Assembly (NCBI RefSeq): GCF_004000785.1
Contig: NZ_BILX01000026.1
Coordinates: 1-64,000, forward strand
Reading direction: 5' to 3'
Length of the DNA stretch: 64,000 nucleotides
Origin: Paenibacillus ehimensis NBRC 15659
Lineage (GTDB): Bacteria > Bacillota > Bacilli > Paenibacillales > NBRC-103111
Part shown: piece after piece, positions 18,417-27,651 of the stretch
Position numbering within the stretch: position 1 is the stretch's first letter
Layout of the letters: every line of letters starts with the position of its first letter
Made by a program: the position numbers and the translations under genes
The notes under the pieces: model-generated
Told to the model about the DNA's origin: nothing
What the model saw: only the letters and a program-made list of their open reading frames with translations
Databases searched by the model: none

Positions 18417-18902
18417 ATGTTGGAAAAGCTGCAAAGTGCCGCGCCAGAGGATACGGCTTATTTTTATTCCGCTTCTGCCGCAGAGGAGATCGAACGTGGC
18501 TGCATCGGCCACCTGCGCGGCGATTTTGGGCGGTCGGGCGAGGAGTTCTGGGTAACCTGGTTTCCCCGGCGCTCTCCCTTTGAAACGACTGCTTTTAAAG
18601 AAGAATTGGGTAAGGTCTTTCAAGCTATCGGCGATCAGAAGGTGCTGAAAAGCCGCAAGCATATGTTACGATTTTGCAGCGAGCACCCGGAGGCGCGCAT
18701 CGGCGGTGCTTGGAGCACGGATGTATACGGGTTTTGCATGCAAACGCAGGATCACCGCTACTATTTGCGCTGCTTTCCCTTTGCCGGGGATTACAACTTT
18801 TACTTGTACTGCTATGCCCGGCCGGAGCGCTTGGTGGAGCAGCAACAGCAAGCGCCTTCCACGCCTGCCGCACAGAAGAAAAAAACGGAAACGCAACGAT
18901 AG
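18417..18902 (+). CDS. small ICE protein, copy 1 of a duplicated family
   Basis: 161 aa, ATG start after GGGAGGG. Cytoplasmic, with a conserved core RGCIGHLRGDFG, EFW..WF, SEHPEAR, GAW, YGFC and HRYYLRCFP..GDYNFYLYCY. Roughly two thirds of these positions are shared with the second copy at 19114. Homologous proteins are frequent beside the large methylase-helicase gene of Tn1549-like elements; their function is unknown to me. The C-terminus has a Gln/Pro-rich tail absent from copy 2. Confidence 0.75.
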   Translation: MLEKLQSAAPEDTAYFYSASAAEEIERGCIGHLRGDFGRSGEEFWVTWFPRRSPFETTAFKEELGKVFQAIGDQKVLKSRKHMLRFCSEHPEARIGGAWSTDVYGFCMQTQDHRYYLRCFPFAGDYNFYLYCYARPERLVEQQQQAPSTPAAQKKKTETQR

Positions 18903-18911
18903 GAGGACGCA

Positions 18912-19080
18912 ATGAACGATCTCACTCGTTATCGGCTGCTGGACGGAGCCTCGCTTCCGCTTGCGGCCAAGTTGGTGTACTGCTATTTACTGAATTTGGC
19001 GGGCGGAAAAAACAGCCGCTTTCCTCCCGTCGGCTTGTGGCAGATATCGGACTTTCCCCTTCTATGTGTGTCGCAACCTA
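18912..19080 (+). pseudogene. frameshifted, truncated copy of the HTH gene at 19576
   Basis: The start MNDLTRYRLLDGA...AAKLVYCYLLNLAGG matches the intact HTH gene MNDLTRYQLLAKA...AAKLLYSYLMDRAGG. After ~18995 the match continues in another frame (SSRRLVADIGLSPSM versus LSGKRLALEVGLSHST). It then stops at the point where the leader of the second small-protein copy begins. This is a decayed half of a tandem duplication and is not expected to give a working regulator. Confidence 0.8.
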
Positions 19081-19113
19081 GAGCGAACACCTACCAGCCG
19101 GGAGGAAAAGAAT

Positions 19114-19554
19114 ATGCTGGAAAGACTGCAAACGGCCGTGTCGGAGGACGCGGCCTATTTTTATTCCGCTTCGATAAAGAAGGATACGGAACGGGGTTGC
19201 ATCGGGCACCTGCGCGGTTATTTTGGCAGCAGCGGCGAGACATTCTGGGCAAACTGGTTCGAGCATTTGCCAGCGCTAAAAACGCCGGCTTTCCGGGCGG
19301 AACTGGAGGCGGTTGTGCGGGCATTGACGGAGCAGGGACTTCTTCAAAGCCGCAGCCAGATGCACCGTTTTTGCCTGTCGCATCCGGAGGCCCGATTATC
19401 GGGGGCGTGGCATTCCGGCGTATACGGCTTTTGTTTTCAAACCGCACACCATCGGTACTACCTGCGTTGTTTCCCGCATGCGGGAGACTACAATTTCTAT
19501 CTGTACTGCTACATCCGGCCGGATCGTTTGTCGGAACGATCGCCGGGGCGATAG
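19114..19554 (+). CDS. small ICE protein, copy 2 of a duplicated family
   Basis: 146 aa. The start ATG 19114 follows CGGGAGG; the longer frame from 19066 is remnant of the truncated HTH copy. It shares with copy 1 the core RGCIGHLRGYFG, SHPEAR, GAW, YGFC and HRYYLRCFP.AGDYNFYLYCY. It is followed at 22 bp by an intact HTH gene, giving the ancestral gene pair. Function unknown. Confidence 0.75.
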   Translation: MLERLQTAVSEDAAYFYSASIKKDTERGCIGHLRGYFGSSGETFWANWFEHLPALKTPAFRAELEAVVRALTEQGLLQSRSQMHRFCLSHPEARLSGAWHSGVYGFCFQTAHHRYYLRCFPHAGDYNFYLYCYIRPDRLSERSPGR

Positions 19555-19575
19555 CGTCTGCCGAGGAGGAAGTTT

Positions 19576-19842
19576 ATGAACGATCTCACCCGGTATCAAC
19601 TGCTGGCCAAAGCGAAGGTATCTCCTGCCGCAAAGCTATTGTACAGCTACCTGATGGACCGCGCGGGCGGGCGGCACGGCTGCGTCTTGTTGTCCGGCAA
19701 AAGGCTGGCTTTGGAGGTGGGTCTTTCCCATTCGACTGTCCGTCGCAATCTGCACCTGTTGCAGCATATCGGACTCCTTCGGATTACGGCTCGTTATTCC
19801 GAGGAAGGCATTCGCCTGACCAATCAAATCACGTTTCGGTAA
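19576..19842 (+). CDS. winged-helix HTH transcriptional regulator (small)
   Basis: 88 aa, start ATG 19576 after GAGGAGGAAG. The middle and C-terminal part form a helix-turn-helix (LALEVGLSHSTVRRNLHLLQHIGLLRI) of the GntR/MarR-like wHTH type used in replication initiators and small regulators. It lies directly ahead of the giant methylase-helicase gene and may control it. It is the intact version of the pseudogene at 18912. Confidence 0.78.
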   Translation: MNDLTRYQLLAKAKVSPAAKLLYSYLMDRAGGRHGCVLLSGKRLALEVGLSHSTVRRNLHLLQHIGLLRITARYSEEGIRLTNQITFR

Positions 19843-19855
19843 GGGAGGTGCTCTC

Positions 19856-22800
19856 ATGACAGCCAAGTTGCAGCGCATCGTCGAACTGGCTGCCAGCACG
19901 GCTCGCACGGTGACGAATCACCCTGACCGCTGGGCGGATTTTTTGCGGACGGCGGCCTGGAACTATAAATATCCGTTTCAGGATCAACTGTTGATCTACG
20001 CACAACGTCCTGACGCAACGGCCTGCGCGCCGATTGACGTCTGGAACAAACGGCTGGATCGATGGGTGAAGCGCGGCGCGAAAGGGATTGCCCTGATTGA
20101 AGATCGGGGCAACCACCTGGGCCTGCGCCATGTGTTTGACGTATCGGATACCCAGAGCAGACGCCAGCCGCAGGTGTCGCTTTGGCGATTGCAGGACAGC
20201 GATACGGCTCATGTCATCGAAACGCTGGAAAATGCGTTCGGCGCGTCGGATGAGATGGAACCACGTGCGGATCTGCCTGCTGCGTTGCTCGCTGCTGCGT
20301 GGAATGCGGTGGATGACAACAGCGCCGATTATGTGGCGGAGTTGATGAAAGAGCGGGAACACAGTTTGCTGGAAGACCTGGACATACCACATGTGGAATT
20401 ACTGTTCAAGCAAATGGCCGAAACGGCCGTCGCTTACACGGCGATGACCCGTTGCGGACTCGATCCCGCACATTACATCAGCATCGAGGATTTGTCCGGC
20501 ATCGGGTATTTCAACACGCTTCCTGCGCTGTCTCACTTGGGCGCAGCGATTAGCGATGTGTCCGAGATGATGCTGCGGGAAGTGGAATCGACCGTTCGAG
20601 CGTTGCGCCGGGAGGCACAACGTGCAAATGAGGGGCAATCGTTTCATACCCTTGCAAGACCCGATTCCTTGCCGCACAATGAAGCTACTCGACAAGAAAG
20701 GAAGGATGAACATGGAACTGACGTACTCGCCGCAAGGGGATTATCTGCTGCCCAACCTGACGCTGAGCGAAGCGGAGACGACCATCGGGAAGTACGGGAT
20801 GATGCGCAAGACGTTCCTGAAAACCGAGCGGAAGGGCATGTACGCCCATCTGATGTTGTCGGAGCAGTTGAACCGGCATCTGGCGGACATCGACCGGACA
20901 GCGCGGGAGCAGATCGACCGGACGATGAAGGAGATGCTTCGGCTGAACCCGGCACCGGACAAGGCGAGCGATCCGCTGGCCTGGACGGGACATATGAACA
21001 ACCTGAAGCAGCAGGCGGAGGAACTGATTCTGGCGGAACTGATTTATCATTAAAATGGTTTGATCGGGAAACGGAGGACCGAGGTCTTCCGTTTTTTCAT
21101 GACCATGCCATCATCAATGGCATGCTCCGAGCCGCGCCGCTGCGGGAGAGCAAGTCGGACATCACAGCATTTTTCCTTGCTCACGAGGATGAGCGCGAGC
21201 GCATGTTGTATGTGCGCGGTTTGTTTCCGGCAGGCATCACCGAACTGACGCTTGATGAAGGCGTACGAGCAGGATTTGAACCGTATCGCAACGTTTTGCA
21301 TCTGTGGACAGGGACGGCGGAGGAACGCACGGCGCAAAGCTTTTACGATTGGGGTGTCATCGCCGGGCATCTCGCCAGCATGATGCTGTTGAACGAATTT
21401 GACTTGTCGCGAAAGTCAGAACCATCCATCGAGCAACAGACGCTGTGGATGGAACAAGCGGAGGACGCAAAAGCCTCCGCTTTTTTCATGCCGCAAGCGG
21501 TCATTGACGCCATTTTGCAAAACGGCAGCGGTTTTGAGAACGGCAAGTATCGCATTGCGCTGCATTTCCAGCAGTCGCTGTCCGCACAGGAGAACGCCGA
21601 TTTCCTGAAACGGGAATACGGGACCGGCGGGCGTCTTCCCGCGCTGATCGGCACGGATATTCACATGAATTATGACAGCAAAGGCATCACGCTGACCCGC
21701 GGCTCGATCATGAACCCGGATACGCAGGTGGTGCTGCCGTGGATGAACGTGCAGAAACGTATCGGCGAACTGCTGGCAGCGGGTCGTTACTTGAACCGGA
21801 AGGAAGCCGAGCGATTGCCCGCCTTTGCGGAAGAACAGGAGGAAAAGCTGCGGCTGCAAGCGGCGGAATTGGACAGGTCCGATGTGCCGCAGCCGGATGC
21901 ATCGTCGGGGCTTTCCCGACCGGACGCGCAAGCGGAACCGGAACACACGCCTGTGAATCGGGAACGGGCGCGCTACGGTTATGACGCGGGCAGCACGGTC
22001 TGGATCGGTGCGGACGAATATGAAATTGTGCAGCTGGAGCAACGAACAGTGGTGCTGCAAGACCGTCAGTTCCCGCTCTTCATCAAAGAGGTAAATCGCC
22101 GGGATTTTGAGCGAATGCTGCGCGAAAACCCGCTGAACGATCATTTGATTACCGGAGAGCAGGAATCGGAATGGACTGACGAAACGGCATGGGAAACGGC
22201 GGAAGATGCGGTTTTACCGGAGGAAAAGCCGGTGACGGAAGGGCCAGAGACCGTATCGCAGCCAGACACTTCCCTTTCCTCTGATGGTGCGGCCGGCCGC
22301 ACCGCGCCAGCCCGTCCGTCTGTCCCGGCTGTCAACTACCGGATTACGGATGATGAGCTGGGGCATGGCGGCGCAAAAACGAAGTTCAAATGGAACATGG
22401 AAGCGATTCGGCTGCTGAACAAGCTGGAACAGGAGCAGCGGCAAGCGACAGCGGACGAGCAGGCGATACTGGCTCGATATGTTGGATGGGGGGGCATTCC
22501 GCAGGCGTTTGACGAAGCGAACACGCAGTGGGCAGCCGAATATGCGGAACTGAAAAATGTGCTGGAGCCGGAGGAATATGCATCCGCCCGCGCGTCAACG
22601 CTGAATGCCCATTATACGTCTGTGACCGTCATCAAGGCGATGTACGACTGTCTGGAATCGATGGGCTTTCGCAGCGGCAATATTTTGGAGCCGTCCTGCG
22701 GCATCGGCAATTTCTTCGGACTGGTGCCGGGGTCGATCCGAGGCTCGCGGCTGTTTGGCGTGGAACTGGACAGCATTACCGGCCGTATTGCCAGGCAGCT

Positions 22801-25800
22801 ATACCCGCAGGCGTCGATTGCGGTCAGCGGCTACGAACAGACGAATTTGCCGGACAGCTTCTTCGATCTCGCCATCGGGAACGTGCCGTTCGGCGGTTAT
22901 GGCGTGGCGGATAAACGTTACGACAAACAAAAGTTTCTCATCCATGATTACTTTTTCGCCAAGACACTGGACAAAGTGCGTCCGGGCGGCATCATCGCCT
23001 TTATTACGTCCAAAGGAACGATGGACAAGCAGAACCCGGCGGTTCGCAAATATATTGCGGAACGCGCCGAACTGCTCGGAGCGGTGCGTCTGCCGAGCAA
23101 TGCGTTTCTGGCCAATGCCGGAACCGAAGTAACCGCCGACATCATCTTTTTACAGAAACGGGATCGCATGGTCGCCGTCAGCGAGCAAACCGAAGCATGG
23201 CTATCCCTTTCCGAGACAGCGGACGGTGTTCCGGTGAATCGCTATTTCGCAGAACATCCCGATATGGTGCTCGGCACCATGGTTTTTGACGACCGGATGT
23301 ACGGCAACCGGCAGGAAACGTCCTGCAAGCCATTCCCGGACGCCAATCTGGATGAGCTGCTGCGCGAAGCGTTGTCGGGCATCCATGCCGAATGGGTGGA
23401 GCTGGAACGGGAAGACCAGCCGGAGGAAGAAGACCCTTCTCTCCCTGCTGATCCGACTGTGCGCAATTTCAGCTTTGCGTTGGTGGATGGACAAATCTAC
23501 TATCGGGAGAACAGCCGGATGCGGCGCGTGGACACTTCGGCTACGGCGTCAGGCCGCATCAAGGGAATGATTCTGCTGCGGGACACCGTGCGCGAGCTGA
23601 TCGAGTATCAAACCGAAGACTACAGCGATGAGATGATAGAGCAGCAACAGCGCAAGCTGAATACGCAGTATGATCGGTTTACGGCGCAATACGGCCTGAT
23701 CAACAGCCGCGCCAACAGCCTTGCTTTTTCGGACGACAGTTCTTACTTTCTTCTTTGCTCGCTGGAAATCATCGACGAGGAAGGGCGGTTGCTGCGCAAG
23801 GCGGATATGTTCACCAAACGCACCATCCGGCAGCGCATCCGCGTGGAACAGGTGGATACCGCTTCGGAGGCGCTGGCCGTTTCCATCGGCGCAAAAGCCC
23901 GTGTCGATCTGCCGTATATGGCGGAGCTAACCGGCTGGACGGAAGAACAATTGATAAAAGAGCTGCGCGGCGTCATCTTTCCCAATCCCGAAAATTTGGA
24001 TGAGGAAGGGAAGCCGATCTACGAAACGGCGGATGCGTACTTGTCCGGCAATGTGCGGGAGAAGCTGCGGGTGGCCAGACAGTTTGCCGCATACGATGCC
24101 GAACGTTACGGCGAAAACGTCAAAGCGCTTGAAGCGGTGCAGCCGAAAGACCTGGACGCCGCCGAAATCGATGTCCGCTTGGGCGCAACCTGGCTCCCGC
24201 CGGAAGACATTCGGCAATTTCTGTTTGAACTGGTGGACACGCCGCCGATGTACCAGACCTACATCAATGTCATGTATTCCGAATATACGGCTGCCTGGAA
24301 CGTCAAAGGCAAAAGCGATGACCGCAGCAACAATATCAAGGCGAACGTCACGTACGGCACCAACCGCGTTAATGCGTATAAAATTCTTGAAGATACGCTG
24401 AATTTGCGGGACGTGCGCGTATTTGACACTGTGTATGAGGACGGCGTGGAAAAGCGTGTGCTGAACAAGCAGGAAACGGCCATCGCTCAGCAAAAGCAGG
24501 AGATGATGAAAGAAGCGTTCCGCGACTGGATATGGCGAGATCCGCAGCGGCGTGAACGGCTGACAAGGCTGTACAATGACCGGTTCAATGCCATCCGTCC
24601 TCGCGAGTACGACGGCAGTCATATCCGATTCACCGGGATGAACCCGGAAATCCGGCTGCGCCAGCACCAGGTCAATGCGGTTGCCCGGGCGCTGTACGGC
24701 GGCAACTCCCTTTTCGCGCATTGTGTCGGTGCAGGTAAAACCTTCGCGATGACCGCCGCGGCGATGGAGAGCAAGCATTTGGGGCTGTGCAACAAGAGCA
24801 TGCTGGTCGTTCCGAACCATCTGACCGAACAGTGGGCGGCGGAGTTTTTGCAGCTATATCCGTCGGCGAATATTCTGGTGGCGACCAAGAAGGACTTTGA
24901 AACGAAAAACCGCAAAACGTTTTGCGCGCGGATTGCCACCGGCGATTATGATGCCATCATCATTGGCCATTCGCAGTTTGAGAAAATTCCGATTTCGACG
25001 GAGCGGCAGCGGCAGCAACTGTACGAACAGATTTCGGAGATTACAAGCGGCATCCGGGAACTCAAGGAAGCCAGAGGCGAACGCTATGCGATCAAGCAGC
25101 TTGAAAAAACGAAAAAGACGCTACAAACCAAGCTGGAGAAGCTGAACGACACCAGCCGGAAGGATGATGTCGTCACCTTTGAGGAACTGGGCGTAGACCG
25201 GCTATTCGTGGACGAAGCCGATTCGTACAAAAACCTGTTTCTTTACACGAAAATGCGCAATGTGGCCGGACTATCGCAAACCGAAGCGCAGAAGTCGTCG
25301 GACATGTTTGCCAAATGCCGCTATCTGGACGAACTGACCGGAGGCCGGGGTATCATCTTTGCGACGGGTACGCCGATCTCCAACTCCATCACTGAGATGT
25401 ATACGATGCAGCGCTATTTGCAATACGAGCGGCTCAAGCGGCAGGGATTGCAGCATTTTGACGCTTGGGCTTCGACATTTGGCGAAACCGTCACCGCGAT
25501 CGAGCTTGCGCCGGAAGGAACGGGCTATCGGGCGAAAACCCGGTTTGCCCGTTTTTACAATTTGCCGGAACTGATGAATATGTTCAAGGAAGTGGCCGAC
25601 ATCCAGACGGCGGACATGCTCCAGCTTCCCGTACCGAAGGCGCATTATCATAATGTTGCTGTGCCGCCAAGCGACTTCCAGCGGGAAATGGTGGCGGATC
25701 TCGCCCGCCGCGCCGAGCGGGTGCGGGCGAAAGAAGTGGAGCCGCACGAGGACAACATGCTGACGATCACCAATGACGGACGCAAACTGGCGCTCGATCA

Positions 25801-27136
25801 GCGGCTGGCGAATCCCCTGCTTCCCGACGACGAAGGCAGCAAAGTCAGCGTCTGCGCGGACAATGTCTTCCGGTATTGGGCGGAACATCAGGAGCAGCGT
25901 TTGACCCAGTTGGTGTTCTGCGATTTGTCCATTCCGAAACAGGATGGTGCCTTCAATGTGTACGACGAGCTGCGGCGCAAGCTGATGGAGAAAGGTGTTC
26001 CTGCCGAGGAAATCGCGTACATTCACGATGCCAATACCGAGGTCAAGAAAAAGGAACTGTTCGCCAAAGTACGCAGCGGACAGGTTCGGATACTGCTCGG
26101 ATCGACATTCAAAATGGGCGCGGGCACGAACGTGCAAACGAAGCTGATTGCCCTTCACGACCTCGACTGCCCTTGGCGTCCGCGGGACCTGGAGCAGCGC
26201 AGCGGGCGCATTATCCGGCAAGGCAACCAGAACAGCGAAGTGCATATTTTTCGCTATGTGACGGAGAACACGTTCGACGCGTACCTTTATCAGACACTGG
26301 AGAACAAGCAGCGCTTCATTTCGCAGATCATGACCAGCAAGTCGCCGGTCCGTTCCGCCGAGGATATCGACGAGACGGCGCTCTCCTATGCCGAAGTGAA
26401 GGCGCTGGCGACCGGCAACCCGTACATCAAAGAGAAAATGGACCTGGACATTCAGGTATCCAAATTGAAGCTGCTCAAAGCCAACCACTTGAGCCAGCGC
26501 TACGCACTGGAGGACCGCCTGCTCAAAATGCTGCCGCAGCAGATCAAATCCACCGAAGAACGAATTGCCGGCTATGAACAGGACGTTGCTTTGTATACAC
26601 GATCTTTGGCATCCGAGGCGGATGGGGCAGATAAATTTCCCGGCATGACGATCAAAGATTACACCTACTCGGAGAGGGCGGCAGCGGGCGCGGCTTTGCT
26701 GGACGCTTGCAAAGGCATGACATCGCCCGATCCGCAGGAATTCGGCAGCTACCGGGGATTTTCCTTGTGGCTGTCCTTTGACAGCTTCCATAAGGAGTAC
26801 AAGGTCACGCTTCGCGGCGCGCTCGGTCATACGGTGACGCTCGGAGCGGATGCAGGCGGCAACATAAGCCGCATCAACAATGCCTTGTCCGACTTGCCTG
26901 CAAAGCTGGAGCATGCCCGCGAGCAGCTTGCCACCTTGCGGCAGCAGATGGTCACGGCCAAAGAGCAAATCGAGGCTCCTTTCGAGAAGGAGCAGGAGCT
27001 GCAAATGAAAGCGGCGCGGCTTGCGGAATTGAATGCGCTGCTCAACATGGACAAACGGGAAAACGAAGCCGTGGACAGCGTTCCGGACGAAGAACCGGAA
27101 GCGCCCGAACGGCGGGTGGTGGGCCGTGAGCGATAA
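19856..27136 (+). CDS. giant N6-DNA methylase / SNF2-type helicase polyprotein
   Basis: 2426 aa, one continuous frame starting at ATG 19856 after GGGAGGTG. The N-terminus (YPFQDQLLIYAQRPDATAC, VKRGAKGIAL) is ArdC-like, probably single-strand-DNA binding. Methyltransferase motif I (ILEPSCGIGNFFG) lies near residue 945 and the motif IV equivalent NVPFGG near 1007. A helicase core follows: motif I CVGAGKT near 1622, VDEADSYK near 1784, and RQGNQN in the C-terminal helicase lobe near 2118, then coiled coil to the end. This is the large polyvalent protein of Tn1549-type ICEs, thought to protect incoming single-stranded DNA from restriction or to aid replication. Residues ~280-400 are a low-complexity linker because a second gene is encoded there in another frame. 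Confidence 0.9.
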   Translation: MTAKLQRIVELAASTARTVTNHPDRWADFLRTAAWNYKYPFQDQLLIYAQRPDATACAPIDVWNKRLDRWVKRGAKGIALIEDRGNHLGLRHVFDVSDTQSRRQPQVSLWRLQDSDTAHVIETLENAFGASDEMEPRADLPAALLAAAWNAVDDNSADYVAELMKEREHSLLEDLDIPHVELLFKQMAETAVAYTAMTRCGLDPAHYISIEDLSGIGYFNTLPALSHLGAAISDVSEMMLREVESTVRALRREAQRANEGQSFHTLARPDSLPHNEATRQERKDEHGTDVLAARGLSAAQPDAERSGDDHREVRDDAQDVPENRAEGHVRPSDVVGAVEPASGGHRPDSAGADRPDDEGDASAEPGTGQGERSAGLDGTYEQPEAAGGGTDSGGTDLSLKWFDRETEDRGLPFFHDHAIINGMLRAAPLRESKSDITAFFLAHEDERERMLYVRGLFPAGITELTLDEGVRAGFEPYRNVLHLWTGTAEERTAQSFYDWGVIAGHLASMMLLNEFDLSRKSEPSIEQQTLWMEQAEDAKASAFFMPQAVIDAILQNGSGFENGKYRIALHFQQSLSAQENADFLKREYGTGGRLPALIGTDIHMNYDSKGITLTRGSIMNPDTQVVLPWMNVQKRIGELLAAGRYLNRKEAERLPAFAEEQEEKLRLQAAELDRSDVPQPDASSGLSRPDAQAEPEHTPVNRERARYGYDAGSTVWIGADEYEIVQLEQRTVVLQDRQFPLFIKEVNRRDFERMLRENPLNDHLITGEQESEWTDETAWETAEDAVLPEEKPVTEGPETVSQPDTSLSSDGAAGRTAPARPSVPAVNYRITDDELGHGGAKTKFKWNMEAIRLLNKLEQEQRQATADEQAILARYVGWGGIPQAFDEANTQWAAEYAELKNVLEPEEYASARASTLNAHYTSVTVIKAMYDCLESMGFRSGNILEPSCGIGNFFGLVPGSIRGSRLFGVELDSITGRIARQLYPQASIAVSGYEQTNLPDSFFDLAIGNVPFGGYGVADKRYDKQKFLIHDYFFAKTLDKVRPGGIIAFITSKGTMDKQNPAVRKYIAERAELLGAVRLPSNAFLANAGTEVTADIIFLQKRDRMVAVSEQTEAWLSLSETADGVPVNRYFAEHPDMVLGTMVFDDRMYGNRQETSCKPFPDANLDELLREALSGIHAEWVELEREDQPEEEDPSLPADPTVRNFSFALVDGQIYYRENSRMRRVDTSATASGRIKGMILLRDTVRELIEYQTEDYSDEMIEQQQRKLNTQYDRFTAQYGLINSRANSLAFSDDSSYFLLCSLEIIDEEGRLLRKADMFTKRTIRQRIRVEQVDTASEALAVSIGAKARVDLPYMAELTGWTEEQLIKELRGVIFPNPENLDEEGKPIYETADAYLSGNVREKLRVARQFAAYDAERYGENVKALEAVQPKDLDAAEIDVRLGATWLPPEDIRQFLFELVDTPPMYQTYINVMYSEYTAAWNVKGKSDDRSNNIKANVTYGTNRVNAYKILEDTLNLRDVRVFDTVYEDGVEKRVLNKQETAIAQQKQEMMKEAFRDWIWRDPQRRERLTRLYNDRFNAIRPREYDGSHIRFTGMNPEIRLRQHQVNAVARALYGGNSLFAHCVGAGKTFAMTAAAMESKHLGLCNKSMLVVPNHLTEQWAAEFLQLYPSANILVATKKDFETKNRKTFCARIATGDYDAIIIGHSQFEKIPISTERQRQQLYEQISEITSGIRELKEARGERYAIKQLEKTKKTLQTKLEKLNDTSRKDDVVTFEELGVDRLFVDEADSYKNLFLYTKMRNVAGLSQTEAQKSSDMFAKCRYLDELTGGRGIIFATGTPISNSITEMYTMQRYLQYERLKRQGLQHFDAWASTFGETVTAIELAPEGTGYRAKTRFARFYNLPELMNMFKEVADIQTADMLQLPVPKAHYHNVAVPPSDFQREMVADLARRAERVRAKEVEPHEDNMLTITNDGRKLALDQRLANPLLPDDEGSKVSVCADNVFRYWAEHQEQRLTQLVFCDLSIPKQDGAFNVYDELRRKLMEKGVPAEEIAYIHDANTEVKKKELFAKVRSGQVRILLGSTFKMGAGTNVQTKLIALHDLDCPWRPRDLEQRSGRIIRQGNQNSEVHIFRYVTENTFDAYLYQTLENKQRFISQIMTSKSPVRSAEDIDETALSYAEVKALATGNPYIKEKMDLDIQVSKLKLLKANHLSQRYALEDRLLKMLPQQIKSTEERIAGYEQDVALYTRSLASEADGADKFPGMTIKDYTYSERAAAGAALLDACKGMTSPDPQEFGSYRGFSLWLSFDSFHKEYKVTLRGALGHTVTLGADAGGNISRINNALSDLPAKLEHAREQLATLRQQMVTAKEQIEAPFEKEQELQMKAARLAELNALLNMDKRENEAVDSVPDEEPEAPERRVVGRER
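20712..21053 (+). CDS. TnpV-like protein overprinted inside the methylase-helicase gene
   Basis: 113 aa in a different frame of the same strand. It begins MELTYSPQGDYLLPNLTL and ends EELILAELIYH, which I recognise as the TnpV family of transposon-encoded proteins (MELTY...GDYLLPDL... LTELIY). AAGGAAGG lies 7-8 bases before ATG 20712, so it has its own ribosome binding site. The host gene's frame here is Asp/Glu/Gly/Arg-rich and looks like filler, as expected when the other frame is under protein-level selection. TnpV function is not established; it is typical of these elements. Confidence 0.75.
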   Translation: MELTYSPQGDYLLPNLTLSEAETTIGKYGMMRKTFLKTERKGMYAHLMLSEQLNRHLADIDRTAREQIDRTMKEMLRLNPAPDKASDPLAWTGHMNNLKQQAEELILAELIYH

Positions 27137-27272
27137 CGGCCTGACACCGTCGTTCCTCCCCCTGAAAGGGAACTTCATGCTGACCATTACGGAAAAGAAC
27201 ATGGTATCGGTGCGAGCATTTCACAGGTCGAAGATAGCTCACTTGTTAAAGTTATCAATCTCATGACGAATT

Positions 27273-27296
27273 GGACTCCGGTTTTGGGGTCCTTTT
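27273..27296 (+). terminator. terminator between giant gene and next small gene
   Basis: GGACTCC (27273-27279) pairs with GGGGTCC (27286-27292, one G-T pair), followed by TTTT. The preceding ~130 bases after the giant gene hold only a 29-codon frame from 27178 that looks like a remnant. Confidence 0.65.
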
Positions 27297-27311
27297 CTCG
27301 TTTCCGGAGGA

Positions 27312-27602
27312 ATGAACATGTTGTATGCCAGCCCAAGCGGCGGATGCTTTTGTCCGATTTTGCCGCCTTTTGGTTACGGAACCGGCTTGATCGAGGAGGG
27401 AGAAACCGTGCCATCGTTGGAGTTGATATCCAAAGAGAAAAACGGATTTGGCGACACGTATTATTACATCCGCGACTCAAACGGGGTGACCAGTCAAGTT
27501 CATGAAGGCGATTTAGACGCATTCATGAAAAAGAAAGGCGTTACGAAGTTGAAGGAAGGCAGAGCTTATACGTACCCCAAAAAGAGGGGTAAGGCACGAT
27601 GA
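27312..27602 (+). CDS. small hypothetical protein
   Basis: 96 aa, start ATG 27312 after CCGGAGG. The N-terminus has a Cys/Pro/Gly-rich stretch (GGCFCPILPPFGYG), then a small beta-rich domain (GDTYYYIRDSNG), ending in a basic tail. There is no signal peptide. It sits between the giant gene and the toprim gene. I do not recognise a family. Confidence 0.5.
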   Translation: MNMLYASPSGGCFCPILPPFGYGTGLIEEGETVPSLELISKEKNGFGDTYYYIRDSNGVTSQVHEGDLDAFMKKKGVTKLKEGRAYTYPKKRGKAR

Positions 27603-27651
27603 ACCATATACCCATCGGACGCTGCCTGGATTTCCAAAAGGAGCTGCGGCA

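Noticed and set aside
25271-27202. 643-codon minus-strand ORF opposite the giant gene
   Set aside because: It is the antisense shadow of a conserved helicase sequence; residue use is unlike a real protein.
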